From: a virus
Direction: 5' to 3' (one strand)
DNA: 38,984 bases
IMG/VR virus record: IMGVR_UViG_3300046819_000212
Span: 1 to 38,984 of that record
A model generated the notes under the pieces. That model was not told the DNA's origin, ran no database searches, and was given only the letters and a program-made list of their open reading frames with translations. A program made the translations under genes and the position numbers. Shown in pieces: positions 1-8,218 of this stretch (positions within the stretch are counted from its first letter, which is position 1; the number at the start of each line of letters is the position of its first letter).

Positions 1-150
1 ATCAACGATCTACGCAAAGAGCTTCAAGACGCGGTGAAGCGGATGGAGGCGGTTTCAATCGATGATCTTTGGGATTGTTTTGATCAGCACAATCAAAGTT
101 TAATTTTTGTCCGCTCCCGTCTAATCTCAGCCGCGAAAGGAGAGTCATGA
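1..150 (+). CDS. C-terminal part of a small hypothetical phage protein
   Basis: The reading frame is open from the first base and ends in TGA at 148-150. Its 49 residues are the same as the C-terminal half of the protein at 38053-38331 except for one change (VRSR against VRAR). The start is missing because the window begins inside the gene; in a circular genome the 5' part is at 38053-38181. The sequence is charged and helical and ends AAKGES. The stop overlaps the next start as ATGA. Function unknown. Confidence 0.8.
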   Translation: MNDLRKELQDAVKRMEAVSIDDLWDCFDQHNQSLIFVRSRLISAAKGES

Positions 151-404
151 GCTTTTTTATCGTCAAACAAATCAAGTCCGTGCGTAAGGAGTGCCGCTGT
201 TATTGGTGCGGAGAAAGGATCAAAATTGGAGACGCTAAGACCACGACAGCAATGGTTTTTGAAGGAGATTTCCAATCTTCTAACTTTCACCCTGAATGCT
301 ACGAAGCCTTGAAAAAATGGCAAAATCAAACTCCCGAAGAAGAGTATTGGCCCGATGGTTGGGAGATGCAGCGCGGCAAAATTAAGGCGAAAGGAGAATC
401 ATGA
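147..404 (+). CDS. Small zinc-ribbon-like phage protein (85 aa)
   Basis: The start follows a good Shine-Dalgarno (AAAGGAGAG) and overlaps the previous stop as ATGA. Near residue 19 there is a CYWCGERI knuckle, and near residue 50 an HPEC segment. Together these give C-x2-C and H-x2-C ligands for one zinc ion. That pattern is seen in small phage proteins of unknown role. The gene is absent from the right copy of the duplication, so it behaves as an optional cassette inserted between two conserved neighbours. Its 3' end (GCGAAAGGAGAATCATGA) repeats the translational-coupling sequence of the gene before it, as if the cassette had been added at that junction. Confidence 0.75.
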   Translation: MSFFIVKQIKSVRKECRCYWCGERIKIGDAKTTTAMVFEGDFQSSNFHPECYEALKKWQNQTPEEEYWPDGWEMQRGKIKAKGES

Positions 405-664
405 GCGATACACCAAGAACTGACGCCGCATATACCGCATCCTTTGGATCGGGCATTTATGAGCTGTTTCAAGAGTCTAAAGGGCTAGAACGCGAACTCA
501 ACGCCGCGAAGGCTGAAAACGACAGCAAACTGGCGCTAATCAAACGCCTTCACCGAGCCATCACTGCGCGCATGTCCGCCGATGAGCCGACTGGCGAGGA
601 AAGGCTGGATCTAAGTCTTGCATGGAAAGAGGCACAGGAAACAATCGACAAAGCGAAGCTATGA
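401..664 (+). CDS. Small phage protein beginning MSDTPRTDA (87 aa)
   Basis: The MSDTPRTDA opening followed by an LERELNAAK coiled-coil segment is common in accessory regions of tailed phages; no function is known. The start is coupled to the preceding gene by ATGA and served by GGAGAA. The C-terminal two thirds (from LERELNAAK) is nearly identical to the protein at 38328-38663, while the N-terminal third is unrelated. The two copies are therefore domain-swapped variants at the same map position. Confidence 0.75.
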   Translation: MSDTPRTDAAYTASFGSGIYELFQESKGLERELNAAKAENDSKLALIKRLHRAITARMSADEPTGEERLDLSLAWKEAQETIDKAKL

Positions 665-882
665 CCGCCAACGACATCATTCACGACTTGCTAGCGAATC
701 CGTATCCTCATGACCTTATGGATATACGGCAAGCCGCAAACACCTACACCAGCGAGACTTCAGCCATGGCCGACATGGAAACTTACTGCACCGAGGCATT
801 CGCCATGAAGGCCCGTGCCGATTGGCAAGCCGCGCAAGATGCCGCTAAGGAGTGGCTGAAGAATAACCCGATTAAATCATGA
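661..882 (+). CDS. Hypothetical phage protein (73 aa)
   Basis: I chose the ATG at 661, which overlaps the previous stop (ATGA), over an upstream in-frame ATG at 622. The second copy of the gene (38660) conserves the junction but with GTG in place of ATG. The protein (MTANDIIHDLL... to ...NNPIKS) is acidic, alpha-helical and rich in Ala and Met. No motif is recognised. It is part of the coupled plus-strand accessory operon. Confidence 0.7.
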   Translation: MTANDIIHDLLANPYPHDLMDIRQAANTYTSETSAMADMETYCTEAFAMKARADWQAAQDAAKEWLKNNPIKS

Positions 883-1082
883 CCATCAATGAAGAGGATT
901 ACAAGCCAAGGCCTGCGGATGATTTCTGGGGCATACCATCTCACAATCTTTCTGAGGATCAAAGTGAGTCAGAGTCCAAGCGATATGGAAGTATTATAGA
1001 TGGAGCGATTTGCAGAGGATACTATCACGAGTCTGAATGCCACCAACTTGGTTGCAATTTTCAAGAGCTGCCGCACGGTTAA
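879..1082 (+). CDS. Hypothetical acidic phage protein (67 aa)
   Basis: ATGA coupling to the preceding stop fixes the start. The protein has an acidic, serine-rich middle and a C-terminal CRGYYHESECHQLGC stretch. Its cysteines and histidines could bind a metal, but the pattern matches no family I know. The 5' part recurs at 38878-38984, where it is cut by the window end. Its stop lies in the first copy of a 15-nt direct repeat (1078-1092). Confidence 0.65.
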   Translation: MTINEEDYKPRPADDFWGIPSHNLSEDQSESESKRYGSIIDGAICRGYYHESECHQLGCNFQELPHG

Positions 1083-1194
1083 TCACTCAGCCTTACCATG
1101 AGCTTGATTCTAATCTTCTTCATTTCATTCATCCTGTCAGTCTTGGTGAGTCATTGCATTATTTATGCGTTAACTAAGCGTTAATCACTCAGCC
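1078..1194. repeat. 15-nt direct repeat pair flanking a tiny ORF
   Basis: GTTAATCACTCAGCC occurs at 1078-1092 and exactly again at 1180-1194, 102 nt apart. The first copy holds the stop of the 879-1082 gene. The second holds both the stop of the 28-codon ORF on this strand and the last codons and stop of the giant gene on the other. This suggests slippage or recombination at the convergent ends. Confidence 0.85.
1098..1184 (+). CDS. Putative 28-aa single-pass membrane peptide
   Basis: ATG AGC TTG opens a 28-codon frame encoding MSLILIFFISFILSVLVSHC and a short tail ending in KR. This is a nearly uninterrupted hydrophobic helix followed by positive charge, as expected for a membrane peptide with its C-terminus in the cytoplasm. 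There is no clear ribosome site (CAGCCTTACC precedes it). It would be the last gene of the plus-strand operon and overlaps the opposing giant gene by 4 nt. Tiny membrane peptides are common in phages, but this one rests only on composition. Confidence 0.4.
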   Translation: MSLILIFFISFILSVLVSHCIIYALTKR

Positions 1195-4100
1195 GCTTCT
1201 GAACCTTGCGAGCTTCACGAACCACGTTAGCGCCCACATCGACAGCACCGCCGACTGGACCAATGGCAGCAGATAAGCCAGCGCCTAGAGCCGTTGATGC
1301 GGTGTCTAGTGCGTCCATGAACTCATCTGGATCATCGGGATTGAACAGCTCGTCCATATTCTTTCCGCCTCTGAGCAAATCGCTAGCTGCCTTGCTGGCA
1401 AGATCATCATTTGGGAATATGCGAAGACCAAGCAATCCGCGCCCGATCTTGTCAATCAATCGGCCAAAGACAAACAAGCCATTTACAGGACCGAGTGCCA
1501 AGGCGAGCGTCCACTGCTCAACACTCCACTCTCTATCCCTGTCTTCGTCGTCACCAAGCAGCGATGCAATCACGCCAGCCATAACCTGCGAAACGCTAGC
1601 CATGACAACATGCGCAACAATGGCGCGCTGAATATCCAGCGCCTTGTTCTTTGACTTGCCCGTTGCTAACCTGCGGATTGCCATCAATTCAATCGCCAGG
1701 GTTTTTCGTTGATCCGACACGAACATGGACATTGAGCGCATAAATGGGTTTCCGGACCGCTCAAATAGCGCCCTAGCGTAAATGTCCGAAGGTTGCGCCG
1801 AAGTGGCAATCATCTTCTCAACTCTGGCAATAGCCTTTGAATCGGCAATCTCAGGCGTCATTTGTGGATTGTCGCGCATGTAGCCGCGCCTGTAGTAGTC
1901 AAAGGAAATAGCAGCACCTAGCGCAGTCCACCCGCCGTCAACCATCTGCATTGGCATCATGCCTGTTTGCATTGCAAGAATAGCCTGCGATCCGGTCATG
2001 CTAGTGCCTTGCATTGCAACGCGAGATTCAGCGGAGAATCCCGACTCAATTCGGCGGCGGATGATGTCAGAACTCCACATTGCGGAAACTTCACTGGCAA
2101 ATGCCTTCGGCTCCATGAATGCGCGAGCCATGCCCATCATGTAGTTATGCGCCGGAACGTCAGCAAGCAAAGGGTTCAACATCGCCGGAGTCTGCTTGAT
2201 GATTGGCGAAATGCGGAAGGCCAAGCCTTTGTAGGCCCTAAACTGCATGAACCAGCGCCACATTCTAGAGATGTCCACCAACTCACGCGCCGTAGAGGTG
2301 CCGTTCGATTCAATCGTTTTAACGTCCTCTTTCAGCCGTTGTAGATAGCCTTCGCTCTTTTTCTGGCGGATGGCTACGGCGGTGTCCTTGTCCAGCAACA
2401 CGGCTTTCATATCGCGCATAAGCTCAGCATGTGAAACCCAGTGTGCTACGTTTTCCCAGTGTGCCAAGAATAGCGCCAGCGCATCTGTTTCAACGAGCGG
2501 AGCCGTGCTGTTAACGCGAGCTTTAACAAAGCTGGCAGCAAGTCCGCTGTTCATATCAGAGGCTTCCATATCCATGACATCGCCGCCCGTGTTTATGTTG
2601 CGGCGAATCATTGGTGAATAGTTCTTCGTTCGCGGTAACGGTGCGTTGAGAAGCTTGCGATAAACGGGATCAATGAGGGATGGCGCATCCACGCTGTAGC
2701 TGTTGGCCATCCATCGCGCCAAAGCTTTTGCCTCTGGCGATAAAAACTCCTCAAGCTGCTTAAAGCTATCCTCATCCCACCCATCAAGTTCCATCTGCTT
2801 ACGGCTGGCATCTTGCATTGACCACATCCACCAACCGATCCCCTGCGTCTCGCTCATCATGCGTTTGACTGGCGTTCCTGCGTCGGTGACTCTCTCGACG
2901 GTTACAGTGCTTTTGCGTCCGTTGTTAGCAAACTCTTCAAGCGCTGCATCCACTTCATCTTGTCGAAGTCCTGCCGCATCCGCCGTCATGGTTCCGTCAT
3001 TGAGCTTTGTCAGTGTCTCAAGGTCAAGCTTGATTTCCTCCTTGGTGACCTTGCGCGTCGTGATGCCTGATTGCTTCACCTTCTGCAATTCAGCGATGCC
3101 GCGAGCGTGGGCGTATTTGCTGTCTGAGTTGAAGATGATGGAAAGCGCTTCTTTCTTCTGCGCCTCGACTAGGCGTTTAATGTCCGTCGAAAGATTGGCG
3201 GCATTGATGATCCTTTCGGCAAAGTAATTCAGCGTCTTGGAATCTTCGCCAAAGATCAACTCTAGGCGTTGAAGTGTAGTCCAAAGTGAAGAACTCAGAA
3301 CGCCACGCATACCCAATAAAGCGCGCTTCATTACTTTCTTATCCAGATTCGTGATATTGTCAGCAACGCCAGGACTCAGCTTGTCACCTTGGAGAATGGA
3401 CGATTGCGCAGACTGGCGCATGTCCGTCAAGAATGCCTTGCGCTCTTCATCCAGAATCTTCTTTCCAAGCTTGCCTTGTTCGATGGTGTCGGCTAGCCAG
3501 TTAAAAGCAGACTCGCGGGCGGCTGAATCTTTGGTGTCCCAGACTTCAAACAAGCGAGCGATGCCAAGCTTTGTCAGTGCATCCTGAACCTCTTCTGCGG
3601 TGTCGGAAGTTTCAATTTTCTTCTCAAGCGCGGCCTCTCTATCGGCCTGATCCTCGACGCTAAGCTTGATGAACTCAGCAGCGTAATCGACTTGTTCGGT
3701 AGCTGTTGAAATGATCTTGCCTGTGATGCGTCCGCTTGCGTCTTTCTGCGACTGGTAGCGCTTCAGCAGCTTGTCGGTAGCCTCGCCGTATTGATCCTTC
3801 AAATGCTTCTCCAGCAGCACCTGCCCACGTTCAAGCTGCTTCTGCAATACCTTCAGCCGTGCCGATTCGCTAGCCTTACGAGCCAGCGCCACGAATCCGC
3901 CAATCTTTCCACGGATCTCTTGCGGGAACATGGCAACGATAGCCTCTAGCGTAATCAAGTCACGCACTAGCGATTCTTTCGGTGACCAGTCCTCTTTCTG
4001 CATTGCGTCGGTCTCGTCGCGCCATGCTTGAGCCTCTTGACGCGCCTGCTCAAATGCTGCTTTCTCGACGGCTTTAACTGCGGCCTCGGCTTTGGCGTAG

Positions 4101-7100
4101 CCTTCTTTTTTGTCTCGGTATGTTTTGATAATGGACTCAATTTCAGCCCACATATCTTTCGCATACCCAAACTTCAAATTGTCAGCCATAACGTCTGGCA
4201 TAATACCGCCGCTCTTAGCATACCACTGCGGAGGAATCCAAGGTGCATCATCATACTGATCTTTGATGTCTCGCCCTTCTTTCTGCGCCGTCTTTAACGA
4301 CATGAGTTTCCCATGCTTACCAAGCATCTCTTGAATCAATGGATGATCGTCCAGTGCGTCCATTCCTTCACTCCACGCCATCAGTGTTTCCGGCGTCAGC
4401 TTGTCCATGCCTTCATTTACAAGCTCAACCTCGCGTTGCGCCTGCCGCATCGCCTGTTCCTTATCCAAACTCTTCACCGTGCGCTTCTCACTAATCGGGC
4501 GGATCTTGTTTCCTTGCGGCGTCCATCGCTCGTTGCTCCACTTGTCGGCATACTTGGCAAACTGGCGAATCATCTTCGATTTCACCTCAAGCGCGCCCAC
4601 TGGGTTCTCTGCAAACTGGCGCTCTACTTGGTCACTTAGCTCGTTGAGGTTGCGGATGGGTGAGATGCTGAAAGTTGGCCCATTCATCACGCCTTCACGG
4701 ACCTGCAACGGTTCGCCACGTTCGCGAGCTGCAAGCCAGCGGTGATGTCCATCGAAAAGTTTAAGCCTGCCATCCTCGCCACGGTAAACGCCTACAGGTT
4801 GCGATAAATCAACTTTAGACGCCCAGTCTTTACCGCCTGCTTTCATGTCGGCTTCTGCGCGTGCTAGGTCTTCGGGAATCGTGTCGATGTCGGATGTTGG
4901 GATGGAGACGCTGAAGGACGGGCCTTCAACCCTTTGAATTTTATCATCCGTCACACGCTGAAATTTACTCAACAAAGGAACATCCTTGATGAGCTTATCC
5001 AGATTTTTAGCCGCTCCTGTAATGGATGTCACAGCATTAGCCAGAACCTTTTCAATAACAAACTCGCCAGAGTTAGAGCCAGCGCCAGAAAGAGTTTGAT
5101 TCTGCATACTCTTTGGCTTTATGCCATTTACAAGCGATGAATCCAGTTCAATCAAAACTCCCTTGCCTCCTTGTCCTAATGCTAAATCACGATCATTTGT
5201 GACGTAGAATCTAGACTTCATATTACGCCCCATGATGGCGCTCAGTAATTGACGAGCGCCAGAAATGCCAGTCTCATGAAATACGGTTTTGGTTTTTGTA
5301 ATTTCTCCAAGATTGGAGCGAGTTTTCTTCACTTCGCTGGCATAAGTAGCCCCAGTCTTTTTCTCGTAATCAACGTATGATTCAGACAGCCAGTTAACAG
5401 GCGAAATACTAAACGGCATCTTTCCGGCTTCCATGATGGCCTTTGCTTCATCTATCGCCTGCCCTTCCATCTGCTTCACCTCGTCAATGCCTACAACCTT
5501 ATTTACAAAAGCGTCCCAATCCTCGCCAATCGTGCCATTATCGCGAGCTTTAACCATGGCCTTAACGGTGCTGAATACGGCCTTCATGTGCGCCGAGAAT
5601 GCGCGGAACATAGCAATAATACGAACAAGCGCACTTGCCTCTTCATTGGTGTTAGCACCAACGACAGCAGCTTCAAGAGCGCGTGAAATCTGCATGGGTT
5701 TTAACCCTGTGTCCTTGCCTCTGCGATCCTTTGCGAAACGGTCGCGGACATACATCTCGCTGAATGTTTCTTGAAGCATGGTGTAATTGCCTTTGCCTTC
5801 AGCCAGCTCGCGGACATTCTCAATCCACTTATATTCAAGCTTTCTGTCTTCCAGTTCGCTTTCGTATTTCCTGCGCTGAGAATCTGACATCGCGCTGACC
5901 TCCTCCGCAGATTTGACGGGTGAAACCGTATTAGCAAACGCTGGAACAAGAGCGCGAAAGGCTGTTCTAGCGTCCTCCTCTGTCCATGTTTCATCCCTCA
6001 ATCCTTCGCGGAATTTAGATTCAATATCTTCATGCAGCAGCGTGAAAATTTGAGGATTGCCCTCTTTGCTGGATTTAAACAAGCTCAGCTTGCGCCATAC
6101 AGCCTTGGCCGTATCAGCCACGCGAAAACCAAAAAGCTCATTTGATCCGTTAATGCGACCAATCACACCGCCAGCGCCCGCTTTAATGCCTGCAACCTCC
6201 GCTTCCTTGCGGACGGTTTCAAGCGCCTGAGGGCCAAACGGGCGCTGCGATACTTCGACGTTATTGGCGTCTCTACGAATGGCAAACACACCGCCTCTAT
6301 TGGCTTCGACATCTTCGCCAGTCATTTCAACCATAGCCCCTCGACCCATGCCGCTTTCAAAGTAAGTGTCTAAAACTTCAGAAATGACATTTGCCTCCTG
6401 TTGGCTTCCAACTTGGCGAAGTTCGTTATAAATGCGATTTGCGCCTTCTGCTGTATCTGTGGGAATAATCGTGCCCTCGCCTGTCGTGACTTGCCAGCCT
6501 GTAGGCGTGCGGGTTACGCTTGCGGTGTAGTCGGGTGAGGTTGTCTCTGTCAGCGCCTCGATATTCTCTTGAGCTTTGAAGCGCGCTTTGAGTCGTTCGG
6601 TTGCCGCTTGAATATCTGGTTTTGAGGCTTTGGTGTCACTGACAAATTCAGCGCGGAAAAGGCTGTCAGCTTTGCGATAGTCGCCAGCATCTGACGCTTC
6701 CTTGATCTTGGTTGCCAACTCTGGCGCAATGCCTTTAGCAACCAGCATATCCAAATCAGCCGCCAGACTGCGCCCGTTCTTAATGTCATTGATCGACGCA
6801 ACGCCGCCGCCGACAAGCGAGAAAAGCAAAGCGGGTGCCCACACTTCCGCCGCGATGTCTGCAAACTTCGGCATGTTCTTTTCCCAATCGACGGAGGGCA
6901 TATCTTGCCCAAGCGCGCCCATTAATTGCTGAGCCTTCAAAGGAGCGTAGGCTTGCAGCCATTCCTCGCCAATTTCCGCAGTGGTCCCAGTAGCAGCACG
7001 AATACCGAGATTGCGAGCAGCCCCGCCGATGCTGGCAGTTTCAGTCATTAACCATTTTTGAAGAACGGGAAGCTTCACCTTGCCCCATGGAATCAAAGCC

Positions 7101-8218
7101 GTCACCGTTTCGATGGCCGCATTAACTGGAGCCGCCACGGCTGAAACCTTGTCCGACTGCTCTACAGTCATGCCAGGGTTTTGAGTCATTACATCTGCGC
7201 CGATTGTGTCGCGGAAATAAGCCAAGTTTGCGCCAAATGCAGCAATGGGACTAGCTATCGCAATGCTTGATTGAGTCGCCATCTCAGCAGCGGCCAATCC
7301 TTGATTCTGAAGCCAGCTATTGCCCTTTACTGGGTCTAGCTTTTCAGCGGCGGCAGTTCTGATTTGTTGCGCGAGAAGAGTTAATTCACGGCCTTTTAAT
7401 TCTTCGGCCATGATTCCAGCCACTTCTTCCGGCTTGTTCGCCAAGCCAGACGGAAAAGCCTCCAGAACCTTGCCAAATGTAAAAGCGTTAGATGCAACTG
7501 CCGCGCCCATTGTTTCAGCGATTCGATTCACCCTAGCACCCATCTTTGAAAGGTATGAACTACGCTCCTCTGCCGTAGTGCCGCCAGTGGCTGCAATGGC
7601 CTCAATGACTAAGCGCCGATCTTGTTCAGGGATACCGACCAGCTTTTCCGCAACGGCATTAAATGCGTCCGTCATTTCACCGAGCGGTTGCTCGTTAACC
7701 TTCATTGTCCCGCTTAGCATTCCAGCAGCCTCATTCACAATAGAGCGGTAAGGCGCAACCTTGGCCGCAATGTTGCCGTAAATGCTGGACGCTTCATTCA
7801 GGTATCGGTCACGAATGCCGCGAGTTTTAGACACTCCCGTAAGCGCGTGAAGTTCGCCCAATGCTTGCGGCAGCGGACGGCCAGACAGCGCCGATTCAAG
7901 CGCTAGATTTGTCGTGTTGTCGGATGTCTGGATGTGCGAGCGAATGAGATCATGGATTGATTCATCGGTAATATCTTTGGCCGTTGGAATCTTGAAAAAG
8001 CCTTGCGCTAAAGCATCCTTGTTTGCCTGCCAGTCTGCGCCAGTTGGCAGAACTTCACGACCTGACGCGCCCGTCATCCATGCCGCTACGGCTGCATTGC
8101 GTTCAAACTTAAGCCTGTTTTCTGGCGCTACGCTAAACGCCTGCTTTTCGTAGAACTCCTCAGCGTCTGGAAATTCGTCATTTAGCAGCGCCTTGCGAAG
8201 TTTTTCTTCATTGTCCAT
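1181..8218 (-). CDS. Giant polyvalent internal virion protein (2345 aa)
   Basis: It is the last and largest gene of the virion operon and is probably packaged and ejected with the DNA, as are the large internal proteins of T7-like phages. Residues 1-550 are mostly helical with hydrophobic Gly/Ala patches. An LLHEDIE segment near 729, followed by ETFSEMY near 820, resembles a degenerate zincin. A VFHETG...FYVTND stretch after 936 looks like an ADP-ribosyltransferase-type fold. DGHHRW at 1156-1161 is the ParB/Srx-like signature. The C-terminal third (RSMSMFVSDQRK, then paired hydrophobic helices) resembles LPD38-type domains of polyvalent proteins. FSISP/FSVSI motifs sit at 936, 1102 and 1183, between modules. 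Domain names are family inference; the length and position are clear. The start overlaps the upstream gene by 11 nt. Confidence 0.85.
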   Translation of the reverse strand: MDNEEKLRKALLNDEFPDAEEFYEKQAFSVAPENRLKFERNAAVAAWMTGASGREVLPTGADWQANKDALAQGFFKIPTAKDITDESIHDLIRSHIQTSDNTTNLALESALSGRPLPQALGELHALTGVSKTRGIRDRYLNEASSIYGNIAAKVAPYRSIVNEAAGMLSGTMKVNEQPLGEMTDAFNAVAEKLVGIPEQDRRLVIEAIAATGGTTAEERSSYLSKMGARVNRIAETMGAAVASNAFTFGKVLEAFPSGLANKPEEVAGIMAEELKGRELTLLAQQIRTAAAEKLDPVKGNSWLQNQGLAAAEMATQSSIAIASPIAAFGANLAYFRDTIGADVMTQNPGMTVEQSDKVSAVAAPVNAAIETVTALIPWGKVKLPVLQKWLMTETASIGGAARNLGIRAATGTTAEIGEEWLQAYAPLKAQQLMGALGQDMPSVDWEKNMPKFADIAAEVWAPALLFSLVGGGVASINDIKNGRSLAADLDMLVAKGIAPELATKIKEASDAGDYRKADSLFRAEFVSDTKASKPDIQAATERLKARFKAQENIEALTETTSPDYTASVTRTPTGWQVTTGEGTIIPTDTAEGANRIYNELRQVGSQQEANVISEVLDTYFESGMGRGAMVEMTGEDVEANRGGVFAIRRDANNVEVSQRPFGPQALETVRKEAEVAGIKAGAGGVIGRINGSNELFGFRVADTAKAVWRKLSLFKSSKEGNPQIFTLLHEDIESKFREGLRDETWTEEDARTAFRALVPAFANTVSPVKSAEEVSAMSDSQRRKYESELEDRKLEYKWIENVRELAEGKGNYTMLQETFSEMYVRDRFAKDRRGKDTGLKPMQISRALEAAVVGANTNEEASALVRIIAMFRAFSAHMKAVFSTVKAMVKARDNGTIGEDWDAFVNKVVGIDEVKQMEGQAIDEAKAIMEAGKMPFSISPVNWLSESYVDYEKKTGATYASEVKKTRSNLGEITKTKTVFHETGISGARQLLSAIMGRNMKSRFYVTNDRDLALGQGGKGVLIELDSSLVNGIKPKSMQNQTLSGAGSNSGEFVIEKVLANAVTSITGAAKNLDKLIKDVPLLSKFQRVTDDKIQRVEGPSFSVSIPTSDIDTIPEDLARAEADMKAGGKDWASKVDLSQPVGVYRGEDGRLKLFDGHHRWLAARERGEPLQVREGVMNGPTFSISPIRNLNELSDQVERQFAENPVGALEVKSKMIRQFAKYADKWSNERWTPQGNKIRPISEKRTVKSLDKEQAMRQAQREVELVNEGMDKLTPETLMAWSEGMDALDDHPLIQEMLGKHGKLMSLKTAQKEGRDIKDQYDDAPWIPPQWYAKSGGIMPDVMADNLKFGYAKDMWAEIESIIKTYRDKKEGYAKAEAAVKAVEKAAFEQARQEAQAWRDETDAMQKEDWSPKESLVRDLITLEAIVAMFPQEIRGKIGGFVALARKASESARLKVLQKQLERGQVLLEKHLKDQYGEATDKLLKRYQSQKDASGRITGKIISTATEQVDYAAEFIKLSVEDQADREAALEKKIETSDTAEEVQDALTKLGIARLFEVWDTKDSAARESAFNWLADTIEQGKLGKKILDEERKAFLTDMRQSAQSSILQGDKLSPGVADNITNLDKKVMKRALLGMRGVLSSSLWTTLQRLELIFGEDSKTLNYFAERIINAANLSTDIKRLVEAQKKEALSIIFNSDSKYAHARGIAELQKVKQSGITTRKVTKEEIKLDLETLTKLNDGTMTADAAGLRQDEVDAALEEFANNGRKSTVTVERVTDAGTPVKRMMSETQGIGWWMWSMQDASRKQMELDGWDEDSFKQLEEFLSPEAKALARWMANSYSVDAPSLIDPVYRKLLNAPLPRTKNYSPMIRRNINTGGDVMDMEASDMNSGLAASFVKARVNSTAPLVETDALALFLAHWENVAHWVSHAELMRDMKAVLLDKDTAVAIRQKKSEGYLQRLKEDVKTIESNGTSTARELVDISRMWRWFMQFRAYKGLAFRISPIIKQTPAMLNPLLADVPAHNYMMGMARAFMEPKAFASEVSAMWSSDIIRRRIESGFSAESRVAMQGTSMTGSQAILAMQTGMMPMQMVDGGWTALGAAISFDYYRRGYMRDNPQMTPEIADSKAIARVEKMIATSAQPSDIYARALFERSGNPFMRSMSMFVSDQRKTLAIELMAIRRLATGKSKNKALDIQRAIVAHVVMASVSQVMAGVIASLLGDDEDRDREWSVEQWTLALALGPVNGLFVFGRLIDKIGRGLLGLRIFPNDDLASKAASDLLRGGKNMDELFNPDDPDEFMDALDTASTALGAGLSAAIGPVGGAVDVGANVVREARKVQKRLSD

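Larger units (their letters stand above)
1..985. repeat. Left copy of diverged terminal duplication
   Basis: This stretch matches 38182-38984 gene for gene, with scattered mismatches. Positions 1-114 and 860-985 are identical to their counterparts. In between, the left copy carries an extra gene (147-404), and the following gene has a different N-terminus. Many differences are synonymous, for example AAA CTG GCG CTA against AAG CTA GCG TTA. The likely meaning is two alleles of one locus at the wrap-around of a circular or permuted phage assembly. A genuine duplication is the alternative. Confidence 0.9.

Noticed and set aside
1-985. Exact direct terminal repeat of the virion DNA
   Set aside because: The two end copies differ by substitutions and gene content; true terminal repeats of one molecule are identical.
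2703-3227. Serine/leucine-rich plus-strand open frames across 1200-7800
   Set aside because: These are mirror frames of the giant polyvalent gene. Their Ser/Leu/Ala-rich translations are typical antisense shadows.
6020-6034. Active zinc metallopeptidase at HEDIE (residues 729-733) in the giant protein
   Set aside because: The second histidine of HExxH is missing, so only a degenerate or misread zincin can be suggested.
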